A stretch of DNA of 64,000 nt, taken from Desulfuromonas sp. SDB (lineage in GTDB: Bacteria > SDB-A). Made by a program: the position numbers and the translations under genes. The stretch is taken from the NCBI GenBank assembly GCA_001412365.1, contig LKUE01000319.1, positions 4,578 through 68,577 on the forward strand. Direction: 5' to 3'. Of the stretch, positions 26,137 to 33,708 are shown piece by piece; positions within the stretch are counted from its first letter, which is position 1, and every line of letters starts with the position of its first letter. The notes beneath the pieces are model-generated. The model searched no databases, was not told the origin of the DNA, and saw nothing but the letters and a program-made list of their open reading frames with translations.

Positions 26137-27414
26137 ATGTCAGTAACTGCTGTGGTCGGAGCAAATTGGGGAGATGAAGGAAAAGGTAAAATGACAGATT
26201 ACCTGGCTCAGAAATCAGATATTGTAGTAAGATTTCAGGGTGGTAATAATGCCGGTCATACTATCATAAATAAATTTGGTAAATTTGCCCTCCATCTTCT
26301 TCCTTCCGGAATATTTTATCCCCATGTAACCAATATTCTGGGACCAGGCATTGCTCTGAATATACAAGCATTTTTTGATGAGTTAAATTCCCTCCTAAAC
26401 AGAGATATTCCCAAGCCAAAAATCTATATTTCAAATCGAGCCCAGATATTGATGCCCTACCACCTGCTCTTCGACCAACTGGAGGAACAAAGGCTTGCCG
26501 ATAAGAAATTTGGCTCAACTAAGTCGGGAATAGCTCCTTTTTATGCAGATAAGTATCACAAAATCGGAATTTCAGTCTCCCACCTGGAGCATCCAGAATA
26601 CCTGCGAGAACGGTTGGAATCAATAATTCAGCCCAAAAATGTAATTTTAAAACATCTGTACAATCATCCTCCATTATCCCCCCAGGAAATTTACCAGCAG
26701 CTCATGAGTTTTAAACCGCAGCTTGACCCACTGATAATTGATACCCAGAAGTTATTTTACCAAGCCCTTAAGCAAAATAAATCAATACTAATAGAGGGGC
26801 AGCTGGGAGCATTGAGAGATCCGGATCATGGAATTTATCCATATTCAACTTCATCTTCTCCTCTTGCCGGATATGCCTCGGTGGGAGCAGGAATCCCCCC
26901 TTATCAAATCAACCAGGTGATAGGGGTGGTCAAAGCCTATTCCACCTGTGTGGGGGCAGGTCCCTTGGTCACTGAATTATTTGGAGAACAGGCAGATCAA
27001 CTCAGAAATAAGGGGGGAGACAGCGGGGAATATGGAGCAACCACAGGAAGACCGAGAAGAGTGGGGTGGTTTGATGCCGTGGCTACAAGATACGGATGCA
27101 GGGTACAAGGAGCTACCGAAGTGGCGTTAACTCTTGTGGATGTTTTGGGTTACCTGGAGGAGATAAAAATTTGCACCGGCTATGATATTCAGGGAACGGT
27201 AACTGATGATTTTCCTGCCACTATCCATTTAGATAAAGCTGCTCCGGTTTATCAATCGTTCCAAGGATGGAAAGAGGACATCTCCTCAATCAGGGATTAT
27301 AAAAAACTTCCAACATCCTGCCGGGATTATGTCGGCTTTATTCAGGATTATCTGGGAATTCCCATAAAATGGATTTCAGTAGGACCTCACCGGGAAAATC
27401 TTATTAAAATTTAA
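26137..27414 (+). CDS. purA: Adenylosuccinate synthetase
   Basis: PurA joins IMP and aspartate with GTP, the first step toward AMP; PurB for the next step is encoded at 53324. Motifs include VGANWGDEGKGKMTDYLAQ with catalytic Asp, GGNNAGHTI with catalytic His, LPSGI, GSTKSGIAPFYADK, LIEGQLGALRD followed by HGIYPYSTSSS, and GRPRRVGWFDAVATRYG. The usual LLDIDHGTYPFVTSS reads slightly differently (ALRDPDHGIYPYSTSS). The ATG at 26137 is chosen, nine bases after AAAGGAG; a TTG at 26128 is in frame upstream. Confidence 0.96.
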   Translation: MSVTAVVGANWGDEGKGKMTDYLAQKSDIVVRFQGGNNAGHTIINKFGKFALHLLPSGIFYPHVTNILGPGIALNIQAFFDELNSLLNRDIPKPKIYISNRAQILMPYHLLFDQLEEQRLADKKFGSTKSGIAPFYADKYHKIGISVSHLEHPEYLRERLESIIQPKNVILKHLYNHPPLSPQEIYQQLMSFKPQLDPLIIDTQKLFYQALKQNKSILIEGQLGALRDPDHGIYPYSTSSSPLAGYASVGAGIPPYQINQVIGVVKAYSTCVGAGPLVTELFGEQADQLRNKGGDSGEYGATTGRPRRVGWFDAVATRYGCRVQGATEVALTLVDVLGYLEEIKICTGYDIQGTVTDDFPATIHLDKAAPVYQSFQGWKEDISSIRDYKKLPTSCRDYVGFIQDYLGIPIKWISVGPHRENLIKI

Positions 27415-27427
27415 ACAGGGAGTCAAC

Positions 27428-28243
27428 ATGAGTTCAGTTAGTTTTAAACGAAAACCAGTCAATTTAGCAGGCAGCCGGGTAGAGATTGGAGATAGTGCCC
27501 CACCGTTTAAAGCAATCAGCAATGATCTGAAATTATTTAAATTAACTGACTTAACTTCTGCTTATAAAATTATTACCAGTTTCCCCTCCCTGGATACTCC
27601 GGTTTGCGACCTGCAAGTAAAACAATTCAATCAGGATGCTGCTGAATTATCCGATGAAGTAACCGTGGTGGGGATAAGCAAAGACCTTCCCTTTGCCCAG
27701 CAGAGGTTTTGTTCCATGAATGAAATTAAAAATGTTCAGGTGGTATCAGATTACCGGTTTACTTCCTTCGGCTATCATTATGGAGTTTTAATCGAGGAAC
27801 TTAATCTCTTAGCCCGTACTGTTTTTATCCTGGATTCTAAAAATATAATTAGATACATTCAGATAGTAGATGAAATTACCCATCAGCCTGATTACCAGGA
27901 TGTTCTAGACAAATTAAATGAGATTATTTCTCAAACAAAGGAATCTGCCGACGCGGCAGCTTCTTCCGTTCCATTAAATAATATTCAGGATATTACCGGG
28001 CAATTTAAACGTTGGGAATTAAGCGACAATTTTAAAATAAAAGCTACTTTTATTTTGCCTCCTTCTAAATCACCCCGTTTTATGGTTAAAGCAATTTTGG
28101 TGATATCCGAACAATATGAAATTCAACCTTTTATGACTTACCAGGAAGATAAATTAGTTCTGGAATTGTCTGATTTAAAGGAAGTTGAGATTAACCAAAA
28201 TTTACTGAATTTTGTGAAAGCAGTTGACCGCCTTAAAATTTAA
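27428..28243 (+). CDS. tpx: Thiol peroxidase (Tpx) with C-terminal DcoH-like domain
   Basis: Residues 1-165 are an atypical 2-Cys peroxiredoxin of the Tpx type: peroxidatic Cys60 in SFPSLDTPVCDLQVKQFN, resolving Cys95 in FAQQRFCSMNEIKNVQVVSD, and the GVLIEELNLLARTVFILD strand. It should reduce hydrogen or alkyl peroxides with thioredoxin. Tpx normally ends near residue 165; here about 105 residues follow. Residues 180-271 (with Trp196 in KRWELSDNFKI and ending FVKAVDRL) fit the layout of pterin-4a-carbinolamine dehydratase (PCD/DcoH), but the catalytic HHP motif is replaced by EIQP. The fusion is the unusual point. The gene lies 13 bases after purA. Confidence 0.85.
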   Translation: MSSVSFKRKPVNLAGSRVEIGDSAPPFKAISNDLKLFKLTDLTSAYKIITSFPSLDTPVCDLQVKQFNQDAAELSDEVTVVGISKDLPFAQQRFCSMNEIKNVQVVSDYRFTSFGYHYGVLIEELNLLARTVFILDSKNIIRYIQIVDEITHQPDYQDVLDKLNEIISQTKESADAAASSVPLNNIQDITGQFKRWELSDNFKIKATFILPPSKSPRFMVKAILVISEQYEIQPFMTYQEDKLVLELSDLKEVEINQNLLNFVKAVDRLKI

Positions 28244-28258
28244 CTGGATAAGATAAAT

Positions 28259-28891
28259 ATGGCTAAAACTCAGTGTTTCGATGATTATGTTGACCGATAT
28301 GAACAGTGGTTTAAAGATTATTCCTGGGTTTATCAAACCGAATTAAACGCTCTTTCCTCCCTGAATATAGATAAGGGGGAGGGCATTGAAATCGGAACCG
28401 GGACCGGCTTATTTGCTCAGCCCCTGGGGATAAAATGGGGAGTGGAGCCTTCCCCGGAAATGCTCAAAATAGCTAAAAACAGGGGAGTTAATACAATCAG
28501 AGGTATAGCCGAGCAACTTCCTCTGAAAGCACAGAGTTTCGATGTGGTACTGCTGGTAACGGTAGTGTGTTTTTTAGATGATATAAATGCGGGGTTTAAG
28601 GAATGCCGGAGAATTTTAAAACCAGGGGGAAGGTTGGTGGTCGGTTTTGTAGATGCAGACAGCCCTCTGGGCAAACTGTATCAGAAATTCAAAAATGACA
28701 ATGTTTTTTACCGTTTGGCTGAATTTCAATCGGTTAACCGCATTGCCAAGATAATGCAAAATAATAAATTTAAGCTCATCTCGGTAAGGCAGACTGTATT
28801 CGGAGAATTAGATCAGATTAAGGATATCCAGGAGTACCGATCCGGTCATGGAGAAGGAGGTTTTGCAGTAATGGAGGTTTCGCCTGTCTAA
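28259..28891 (+). CDS. Class I SAM-dependent methyltransferase
   Basis: A 210-residue methyltransferase of the UbiE/type 11 group. Motif I is GIEIGTGTGLFAQPLG, the acidic loop follows at VEPSPEMLKIAKNRGV, motif II/III shows LPLKAQSFDVVLLVTVVCFL and the post-motif is ILKPGGRLVVGFVD. The substrate is unknown. It ends two bases before larE, so it is probably cotranscribed with the nickel-pincer genes; a role there is not established. Confidence 0.83.
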   Translation: MAKTQCFDDYVDRYEQWFKDYSWVYQTELNALSSLNIDKGEGIEIGTGTGLFAQPLGIKWGVEPSPEMLKIAKNRGVNTIRGIAEQLPLKAQSFDVVLLVTVVCFLDDINAGFKECRRILKPGGRLVVGFVDADSPLGKLYQKFKNDNVFYRLAEFQSVNRIAKIMQNNKFKLISVRQTVFGELDQIKDIQEYRSGHGEGGFAVMEVSPV

Positions 28892-28893
28892 TT

Positions 28894-29679
28894 ATGGAAC
28901 TTTATAATAAATACCGGCAGCTTAAAGCTCTATTTGAGCAGATGGATGGAGCAATAATTGCTTATTCGGGAGGAGTGGACAGCACCTTAGTGCTGAAAGC
29001 AGGGCTGGATGTTATTCCCCGCAGGATAATTCCCGTAATGATATTTTCCGATGCTCAACCACTCGTTCAGTGGCAACGGGCATCAGCTGTTGCCCATCAT
29101 TTAGGAACCAGGCTGTTCTGTTTACATTTAGATCCATTGTCATTACCCCAAGTTCAAGCTAATAACAACCGCCGGTGTTATTTCTGCAAAAAACTAATAT
29201 TTGAAAATCTACGAAAACTTGCCCATTTGTTAAATATCCGGAATATCCTGGAAGGAACTAATGCTGATGACTTAAGGAGATACCGTCCGGGAAAGGATTG
29301 TTTAATTGAACTAAATGTCCGCAGTCCATTGGTGGAGACCAATTGGAGTTCACCGCAAATTAGAAAAATGCTGGAATTACTACACATCCCTAATTGGAAC
29401 ACTCCATCCCAATCTTGTCTGATTACCCGTATTCCCTACGGGCAAAAACCTACTGCACAGAGAATGTGGAGGGTTGAACAAGCGGAGGAATATATCAGAT
29501 CCCTGGGTATAGAGGTAGTCAGAGTTAGGGACCATGATCAGCTGGCTAGAATTGAAATATTAAGAGATGATTTTAATAAATTTTTTCATTATCAGATTTA
29601 CTCGGAGATAAATACAAACTTGAAAAAAATTGGCTACAGTTATGTAACTGTGGATTTACAACCTTACCACCCATGGTAG
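28894..29679 (+). CDS. larE: ATP-dependent sacrificial sulfur transferase LarE
   Basis: LarE converts the carboxylates of the LarB product to thiocarboxylates by giving up its own cysteine sulfur, on the way to the nickel-pincer nucleotide (NPN) cofactor. The PP-loop is YSGGVDSTLVLKAG at the N-terminus; NRRCYFCKKLIFENL and LEGTNADDLRRYRPG follow. Cys175 in SCLITRIPYGQ lies where the sacrificial cysteine is found (Cys176 in L. plantarum). The 261-residue length is standard. It is directly followed by larB and larC. Confidence 0.93.
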   Translation: MELYNKYRQLKALFEQMDGAIIAYSGGVDSTLVLKAGLDVIPRRIIPVMIFSDAQPLVQWQRASAVAHHLGTRLFCLHLDPLSLPQVQANNNRRCYFCKKLIFENLRKLAHLLNIRNILEGTNADDLRRYRPGKDCLIELNVRSPLVETNWSSPQIRKMLELLHIPNWNTPSQSCLITRIPYGQKPTAQRMWRVEQAEEYIRSLGIEVVRVRDHDQLARIEILRDDFNKFFHYQIYSEINTNLKKIGYSYVTVDLQPYHPW

Positions 29680-29683
29680 AGTT

Positions 29684-30439
29684 ATGAACCTTGATCTTTT
29701 AGAAAATATTTTACAGCAAGTGAGAGCAGGAAAATTACCGGTGGATAAAGCATTACAGGAATTATCAACATGGGGATACTTGGATCTTGGTTTTGCTAAA
29801 TTAGATTTAGACAGACAGAGAAGAGTGGGCTTTCCGGAAGTGGTTTACGGCAAAGGTAAAACGGTTGATCAGATAATTGAAATAGTTAAATCGCTTTATC
29901 AACATCATTCCATGGCAGTGGTTACCAAAGTTAATGAAGATATTGCCAGTTCACTAACTTCCTGCCAGCTTCCAGTGAAATATTACCATCAGGCAAAAAT
30001 AATTTTAGTGGGTGAACCTAGACCGGTAAAATCCCCTCCTGCGGTGGCGGTAATTACCGGGGGAACTGCAGATATACCTGTAGCTGAGGAAGCAGCAGTT
30101 ATTTGTGAAATTTATGGGAATGAAGTGGTGAGAATATATGACGCAGGAGTTGCTGGCATTCACCGTTTAATCAATAATTTAGAAAAGATAAACCAGGCGG
30201 GAATTATCATTGTGGTAGCGGGGATGGAAGGGGCATTGGGCAGCATTGTGGGCGGTCTGACTCCCCGTCCGGTAATTGCAGTTCCCACCAGTGTGGGATA
30301 CGGAGCTAATTTTCATGGATTAGCTGCTCTGTTAACTATGCTGAATTCCTGTGCTCCGGGAGTGGCGGTAGTAAATATTGACAATGGTTTCGGAGCGGGA
30401 GTTTTTGCAGCCATGGTCAATCAAGGATTAGTTAAATGA
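29684..30439 (+). CDS. larB: Nickel-pincer cofactor biosynthesis protein LarB
   Basis: LarB carboxylates and hydrolyses nicotinic acid adenine dinucleotide to pyridinium-3,5-dicarboxylate mononucleotide, the first NPN step. The C-terminal half is PurE-like: VAVITGGTADIPVAEEA, then YDAGVAGIHRL, VVAGMEGALGSIVGGL and PRPVIAVPTSVGYGANFHGL, ending VVNIDNGFGAGVFA. The N-terminus has VYGKGKTVDQI. The 251 residues match the family. It overlaps larC by four bases. Confidence 0.95.
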   Translation: MNLDLLENILQQVRAGKLPVDKALQELSTWGYLDLGFAKLDLDRQRRVGFPEVVYGKGKTVDQIIEIVKSLYQHHSMAVVTKVNEDIASSLTSCQLPVKYYHQAKIILVGEPRPVKSPPAVAVITGGTADIPVAEEAAVICEIYGNEVVRIYDAGVAGIHRLINNLEKINQAGIIIVVAGMEGALGSIVGGLTPRPVIAVPTSVGYGANFHGLAALLTMLNSCAPGVAVVNIDNGFGAGVFAAMVNQGLVK

Positions 30440-31623
30440 TTAAGGGGTATTTTCACTGTTTCTCCGGAGTTAGCGGAGATATGCTGGTGGGAGCTTTTCT
30501 AGATTCAGGGGTGGAATTAACTGAGTTGCAATCCGAATTATCTAAACTAAAACTGACCGGATATCGAATTTATTCAGAAAAGGTGCTGAAAAATGGACTG
30601 GGGGGCACTAAGTTTAAAGTAGAAGCGGCACAGGATCATCCCTTTCGGAATTTAAATGATATTCTTAATTTAATAGAACAAAGCGGTTTATCCAAGTCAG
30701 TTAAGCAAAAATCAGTAAAGACCTTTGAACTTCTGGGGGAAATAGAGTCGGGAATTCATGGTTGTGATATCGGAAAAATTCATTTTCATGAAATTGGAGC
30801 AGTGGATTCAATTATTGATATAGTAAGTGTTTTTATCTGTGATCAACTTTCAGGCATTGATCAGTATTACTGTTCAAAAATACATATTGGCACCGGTTTC
30901 ACCAATTGTGATCATGGTCTTATTCCCCTGCCCTCTCCCGCCACCTCTGCTTTATTGAGGGGACTGCCCACTTTTAGCCTGGGCATACCGGGGGAATTAG
31001 CTACTCCCACCGGCGCCGCCCTGTTGAAAATCTTAGTGGATGAGTTTGACCGTTATCCTGCCATGATTATAAAGGATACCGGTTACGGAGCAGGTTCCCG
31101 GGATTTAAAAACCCCCAATTTATTGAGATTGATAATTGGTGAATCAAGCGAAGATATGGCAGGCAATGGTTTTCAGACCGATCAGATTGTTTTAGTCCAG
31201 GCAAATATTGACGATATGAATCCTGAATACTACCACTTGGTTATGGATAAGCTGGAGCAAGCAGGGACAGTGGATGTATTTCTGGAACAGGTGATCATGA
31301 AAAATTCCCGTCCCGGAGTGATCTTGAATGTATTAGTAGAAGAACAAAATCTACTGCCGGTGGGTAATGTAATTCTCCGGGAAACGTCCACTTTTGGATT
31401 GAGATTCCAAAAGCTAAATAGATTTAAGCTGGTTAGAAAAATCAAAGAAGTGAAAACTGATTATGGTCCCATAAAAGTCAAACTAGGTTTAATTGGAGAT
31501 GATCTTATTAAAATTGCGCCTGAATACCGGGACTGCAGACGAATTTCAATTGAACATAATATACCTTTAGATGAAGTTTATCAATTGGCTAAAAGTAAAT
31601 TTAACCAGGAACATAAGATATGA
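30436..31623 (+). CDS. larC: Nickel insertion enzyme LarC (pyridinium-3,5-bisthiocarboxylate nickel chelatase)
   Basis: LarC is a CTP-dependent nickel cyclometallase that inserts Ni into the pincer ligand, completing the cofactor. The N-terminus shows YFHCFSGVSGDMLVGAFLD, then KIHFHEIGAVDSIIDIVSV, PLPSPATSALLRGLP, GELATPTGAALLK and TGYGAGSRDLKTPNLLRL; the C-terminal domain shows VQANIDDMNPEYY and DVFLEQVIMKNSRPG. In L. plantarum LarC arises by a ribosomal frameshift between two ORFs; here it is a single uninterrupted frame of 395 residues. It overlaps both larB and gmhA by four bases. Confidence 0.95.
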   Translation: MIKGYFHCFSGVSGDMLVGAFLDSGVELTELQSELSKLKLTGYRIYSEKVLKNGLGGTKFKVEAAQDHPFRNLNDILNLIEQSGLSKSVKQKSVKTFELLGEIESGIHGCDIGKIHFHEIGAVDSIIDIVSVFICDQLSGIDQYYCSKIHIGTGFTNCDHGLIPLPSPATSALLRGLPTFSLGIPGELATPTGAALLKILVDEFDRYPAMIIKDTGYGAGSRDLKTPNLLRLIIGESSEDMAGNGFQTDQIVLVQANIDDMNPEYYHLVMDKLEQAGTVDVFLEQVIMKNSRPGVILNVLVEEQNLLPVGNVILRETSTFGLRFQKLNRFKLVRKIKEVKTDYGPIKVKLGLIGDDLIKIAPEYRDCRRISIEHNIPLDEVYQLAKSKFNQEHKI

Positions 31624-32204
31624 AAAAATTTTTAAATCAATCCTATCAGACTGCTTTTAAAGCTTTACAGAATTTCATAGAAGATGAAAAAAATATTGAC
31701 CAGACCGGGAAAATTTCAGAACTGATTGCTCAAGCATTTCACCGAGGAAACAAAGTTTTGATTTGTGGCAACGGAGGCAGCCTTTGTGATGCAGCCCATT
31801 TTGCTGAAGAATTTACCGGGAGGTACCGGAAAAACCGCAGAGCATTGCCGGTAATTGCTATTGCTGATCCTGCTCATCTAACCTGCAGTGGCAATGACTA
31901 CGGATTTGAAAATATTTTCTCCCGGGGAGTGGAGGCTTACGGTAGTTCTCAGGATGTACTAATTGTTCTGTCTACAAGCGGTAATTCCCCCAACATTATC
32001 CAGGCAGTTAATAAGGCGGAACAAATGAATATAACTACAGTGGGTTTACTGGGAAAAGATGGAGGGAAACTGGTTGACCGCTGTGATTATCAATTTGTGG
32101 TGGGTGAACAGACCTCTGATCGAATTCAAGAAATACACATGGTAATACTGCATATTATAATTGAAGGAGTGGAAAGGATCCTTTTTCCTGAAAATTATGT
32201 TTAA
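31620..32204 (+). CDS. gmhA: Sedoheptulose 7-phosphate isomerase (GmhA)
   Basis: GmhA makes D-glycero-D-manno-heptose 7-phosphate, the first step of LPS heptose synthesis; HldD for the last step is at 11379. This SIS-domain protein shows KVLICGNGGSLCDAAHFAEE followed by FTGRY, then SGNDYGFENIFSRGVEAYG, LIVLSTSGNSPNIIQAV and IQEIHMVILHIIIEGVE, where the Glu and His of the active site are seen. Length 194 is normal. Its start overlaps larC by four bases. Confidence 0.93.
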   Translation: MKKFLNQSYQTAFKALQNFIEDEKNIDQTGKISELIAQAFHRGNKVLICGNGGSLCDAAHFAEEFTGRYRKNRRALPVIAIADPAHLTCSGNDYGFENIFSRGVEAYGSSQDVLIVLSTSGNSPNIIQAVNKAEQMNITTVGLLGKDGGKLVDRCDYQFVVGEQTSDRIQEIHMVILHIIIEGVERILFPENYV

Positions 32205-32219
32205 CTGTAAAAATTCTTA

Positions 32220-32687
32220 ATGATTAAATATAACTACATCTGTACAGCCCTGGGATGGATTTTAATATCCGCTGAGCATCAACAGGTGAAAAGTATAAGT
32301 TTTTGGGATAGTATTCCTGCTTGTGAAAAATTCAATGACAGTTTTTTAGATTTCTGCACCGGTCAGATTCAGGATTATCTTGCCGGAAAATTAAACAAAT
32401 TTAATCTTGGATATAATTTAGGGGGAACGGAATTTGATCAGCAGGTGTACCGTAAAGTGAATTTAATTCCCTTTGGTAAAGTTAAAAGTTATGAGGATAT
32501 TGCGGTTGAACTGGGAGATAAAAATTTATCCAGGGCGGTGGGCAATGCCAACAGAAGGAATCCTCTTCCCTTAATTATTCCCTGTCACCGCATCATTAAA
32601 AAAAATGGCGATCCCGGTGGGTACAGTGGAGGGGGGTGGAGGAAAAGATGGCTGCTCCAACATGAGAGTAAATTTTTTAATAACTAA
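32220..32687 (+). CDS. ogt: Methylated-DNA--protein-cysteine methyltransferase
   Basis: This suicide repair protein removes methyl groups from O6-alkylguanine. The active-site segment is LIIPCHRIIKKNGDPGGYSG, with the acceptor Cys in PCHR, preceded by VNLIPFGKVKSYEDIAVELG and the DNA-binding helix with SRAVGNANRRNPLP. The N-terminal domain is short and poorly conserved, as usual. Size 155 residues. It lies 15 bases after gmhA. Confidence 0.92.
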   Translation: MIKYNYICTALGWILISAEHQQVKSISFWDSIPACEKFNDSFLDFCTGQIQDYLAGKLNKFNLGYNLGGTEFDQQVYRKVNLIPFGKVKSYEDIAVELGDKNLSRAVGNANRRNPLPLIIPCHRIIKKNGDPGGYSGGGWRKRWLLQHESKFFNN

Positions 32688-32692
32688 CCACC

Positions 32693-33445
32693 GTGAACAG
32701 ACAGCAAATTATCGAATTCAAACAATTATTATCTCGCACTGAAAAAATAGTCGGATTTACCGGGGCAGGAGTCAGCACGGAATCAGGAATCCCCGATTAC
32801 CGAAGCGCAGGGGGGATATGGGATAGATTTAAACCGGTGACCATTGATGAATTTATGTCCAGCGAACAGAAAAGGATTCAATATTGGCAGCGAAAAGTGA
32901 TATTATGGGAACAAATTAGCCGGGCAAAACCTGGTAAAACCCATGTTTTTTTTAAACAACTGTATGACCGGCAAAGATTAAATGGGCTGATTACTCAGAA
33001 TATTGACGGTTTGCATGAAACAAGCGGCTTGCCGGATGAATTGATAGTTAATCTTCATGGAACAAATTTATCTACTATTTGTATGTCCTGCGGTAAAAAA
33101 TTTCCTTCATCTATCCTGTTTAAACACTTAGATTTAACTAAAGGATCCCCCCGCTGTGAAATTTGTGACGGCTATTTAAAACCTGATACCATTTCTTTTG
33201 GTCAACAACTGGATCCAGTGAATTTGAAAAGAGCCACTTTTTTTTCTCAACATTGCCAGCTGATGATAGTGGCGGGAAGTTCACTGGTGGTTCAACCTGC
33301 TGCTTCCTTTCCCCTGATCGCTAAACAAAGCGGAGCAAGACTTGCAATAATTACTATCTCTGAAACTCCTCTGGATGTTTACGCAGATTTTCTGTTTAAA
33401 ATAAAATTAGGTGAATTTTGGGATATTTATGAACAGGAGAATTAA
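32693..33445 (+). CDS. cobB: NAD-dependent protein deacylase (sirtuin)
   Basis: Sirtuins remove acyl groups from lysine using NAD+. Motifs are GFTGAGVSTESGIPDYRSAG for NAD binding, LITQNIDGLHETSG, the catalytic His in NLHGTNLS, a four-Cys zinc site (CMSCG and CEICDG), KPDTISFGQQL, and VAGSSLVVQPAASFP. The start is GTG at 32693, five bases after ogt. Target proteins are unknown. Confidence 0.93.
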   Translation: MNRQQIIEFKQLLSRTEKIVGFTGAGVSTESGIPDYRSAGGIWDRFKPVTIDEFMSSEQKRIQYWQRKVILWEQISRAKPGKTHVFFKQLYDRQRLNGLITQNIDGLHETSGLPDELIVNLHGTNLSTICMSCGKKFPSSILFKHLDLTKGSPRCEICDGYLKPDTISFGQQLDPVNLKRATFFSQHCQLMIVAGSSLVVQPAASFPLIAKQSGARLAIITISETPLDVYADFLFKIKLGEFWDIYEQEN

Positions 33446-33453
33446 AACCTCTA

Positions 33454-33708
33454 ATGACTGGTAATGTAAATTCAGCCGCTGATTCAAAGCCTAAATGGTA
33501 TTATTCCAGATGGGGAGTGCTGTTGCTGTTGTTTTTAATTGCAGGTCCCCTGGGCTTGCCCTTTTTATTTAAAAGTGAACAATTTAGCAAATTTTGGAAA
33601 ATTGTTATTACTTTTATCACCGCAGTTTACTTTGTAACAATAATTATTCTGTTGATAAGTTTGGAGTTGTGGTTTGTGCATCGGATTGTCTGTCTGCAAT
33701 ACTCCTAA
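33454..33708 (+). CDS. Small membrane protein
   Basis: An 84-residue protein with two predicted membrane helices (about residues 24-42 and 52-72) separated by a loop holding KSEQFSKFWK, and a hydrophilic N-terminus with KPKWYYSRWG just before the first helix. This layout is common in small uncharacterised bacterial membrane proteins; I cannot name a family. It follows the sirtuin by eight bases and its stop overlaps, tail to tail, the stop of the opposing CPBP protease gene. Confidence 0.6.
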   Translation: MTGNVNSAADSKPKWYYSRWGVLLLLFLIAGPLGLPFLFKSEQFSKFWKIVITFITAVYFVTIIILLISLELWFVHRIVCLQYS

